A model generated the notes under the pieces. That model saw nothing but the letters and a program-made list of their open reading frames with translations. It did no database searches and was not told where the DNA came from. Positions 38,081-38,386 of a DNA stretch of 38,386 bases are shown one piece after another (position 1 is the stretch's first letter; each line of letters opens with the position of its first letter). A program made the translations under genes and the position numbers. The DNA comes from an uncultured Acidimicrobiales bacterium (GTDB taxonomy: Bacteria; Actinomycetota; Acidimicrobiia; Acidimicrobiales; SZUA-35), in assembly GCA_937925335.1 (NCBI GenBank), contig CALEWY010000010.1, forward strand, positions 1-38,386. Reading direction: 5' to 3'.

Positions 38081-38386
38081 ATGGCAAACCACCGGGTTCG
38101 ACACGTCGAAGCAGCTGGCGATGTGCTCCTCCAGCCGGGGGAACATGTCCGGTTGGCTTCGCGGATCGACTCGATCCCGGAGAGCACGCTTCCGCCGCTG
38201 AACCCACTTCTGTTCGTCATCCATGCTGCTGCCGACTACGCCGAGCATCGCCGCACGCGAGATCTGCCGAAGCGCCCGAAACACACGATGGTGGATGACA
38301 TCACCTTCCGGACTCGACCAACGCTCGTGACGACCGATCGGCGTGTGCTGATCGTGAGCACGACGGTGCGGGCACACAAGGCGAAG
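38081..38386 (+). CDS. Unidentified protein, 5' part (3' truncated by window edge)
   Basis: An open frame from the ATG at 38081 to the last base, 102 residues with no stop, starting MANHRVRHVEAAGDVLLQPG and containing HVRLASRIDSIPESTLPPLN, LLFVIHAAADYAEHRRTRDL and FRTRPTLVTTDRRVLIVSTT. The composition is protein-like and contrasts with the other frames, which break or are Arg/Ser-rich. The sequence looks like a beta-rich soluble domain but no family is recognised. There is no signal peptide in the visible part. It starts 41 bp after the DinB-like gene. Confidence 0.55.
   Translation, partial: MANHRVRHVEAAGDVLLQPGEHVRLASRIDSIPESTLPPLNPLLFVIHAAADYAEHRRTRDLPKRPKHTMVDDITFRTRPTLVTTDRRVLIVSTTVRAHKAK

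Noticed and set aside
1..38386. Genomic island, prophage or transposon
   Set aside because: Base composition appears even by eye, no integrase, transposase, tRNA or attachment-site repeats were found, and the genes are mostly ordinary chromosomal ones.

Overview
The window is a compact, high-GC chromosomal segment that looks like a free-living actinobacterium, probably of the Acidimicrobiia (Ilumatobacter-like). The evidence is the actinobacterial gene pairs (rhodanese plus metZ; acyl-CoA carboxylase beta plus a tiny epsilon subunit; LigC-type ligase and a LigD-like polymerase), several F420/FMN split-barrel oxidoreductases, DUF4214 surface proteins, frequent GTG starts, and many genes whose start codon sits 6-8 nt after a TANNNT -10 box with no Shine-Dalgarno site (leaderless transcripts). 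I see no rRNA, tRNA, phage, insertion sequence or CRISPR. The genus is an inference, not a measurement.

Layout. 1-5736: end of a membrane protein, an APH-like kinase, L-asparaginase II back to back with an amidase, a 2H phosphoesterase, then an F420/FMN oxidoreductase coupled to YaaA. 5807-8200: CDF transporter divergent from a PolA-type 5' nuclease that is coupled to a GNAT acetyltransferase. 8247-12517: surface block with a four-unit DUF4214 secreted protein, a Thr/Pro-linker FN3 membrane protein, a SnoaL-like protein and a small DUF1737 gene. 12640-14240: rhodanese and MetZ. 14279-18853: a small membrane protein, then the coupled operon precorrin-2 dehydrogenase - SUMT - ferredoxin sulfite reductase - DUF4202. 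19008-21330: ECF sigma factor, anti-sigma-like/polytopic membrane fusion and ABC ATPase, all translationally coupled. 21436-26758: D-threonine aldolase-like enzyme, a repeat-bearing intergenic region, LigD-type polymerase, oxidoreductase, HD hydrolase, LigC ligase and a membrane protein. 26882-29453: DUF1800/DUF1501 pair, the latter frameshifted. 29466-33245: flavin-binding protein, LOG phosphoribohydrolase, a repeat-containing small membrane protein, acyl-CoA carboxylase beta and epsilon. 33267-38386: membrane protein, CoA-transferase, an ABC exporter, a split-barrel protein, DinB-like protein and the 5' part of an unidentified gene.

How genes work together. The two sulfur loci (rhodanese-metZ at 12.6 kb and siroheme/sulfite reductase at 18.9 kb) share a 26-bp interrupted-palindrome site three times, placed over predicted promoters; this looks like a common sulfur regulon in which siroheme is made, sulfite is reduced to sulfide and sulfide is fixed by MetZ. 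The sigma/anti-sigma-permease/ABC cluster looks like a self-contained stress-signalling transporter and is the best candidate for an undescribed system. Acyl-CoA carboxylase beta and epsilon form a two-gene carboxyltransferase unit. Convergent genes often end inside shared hairpins.
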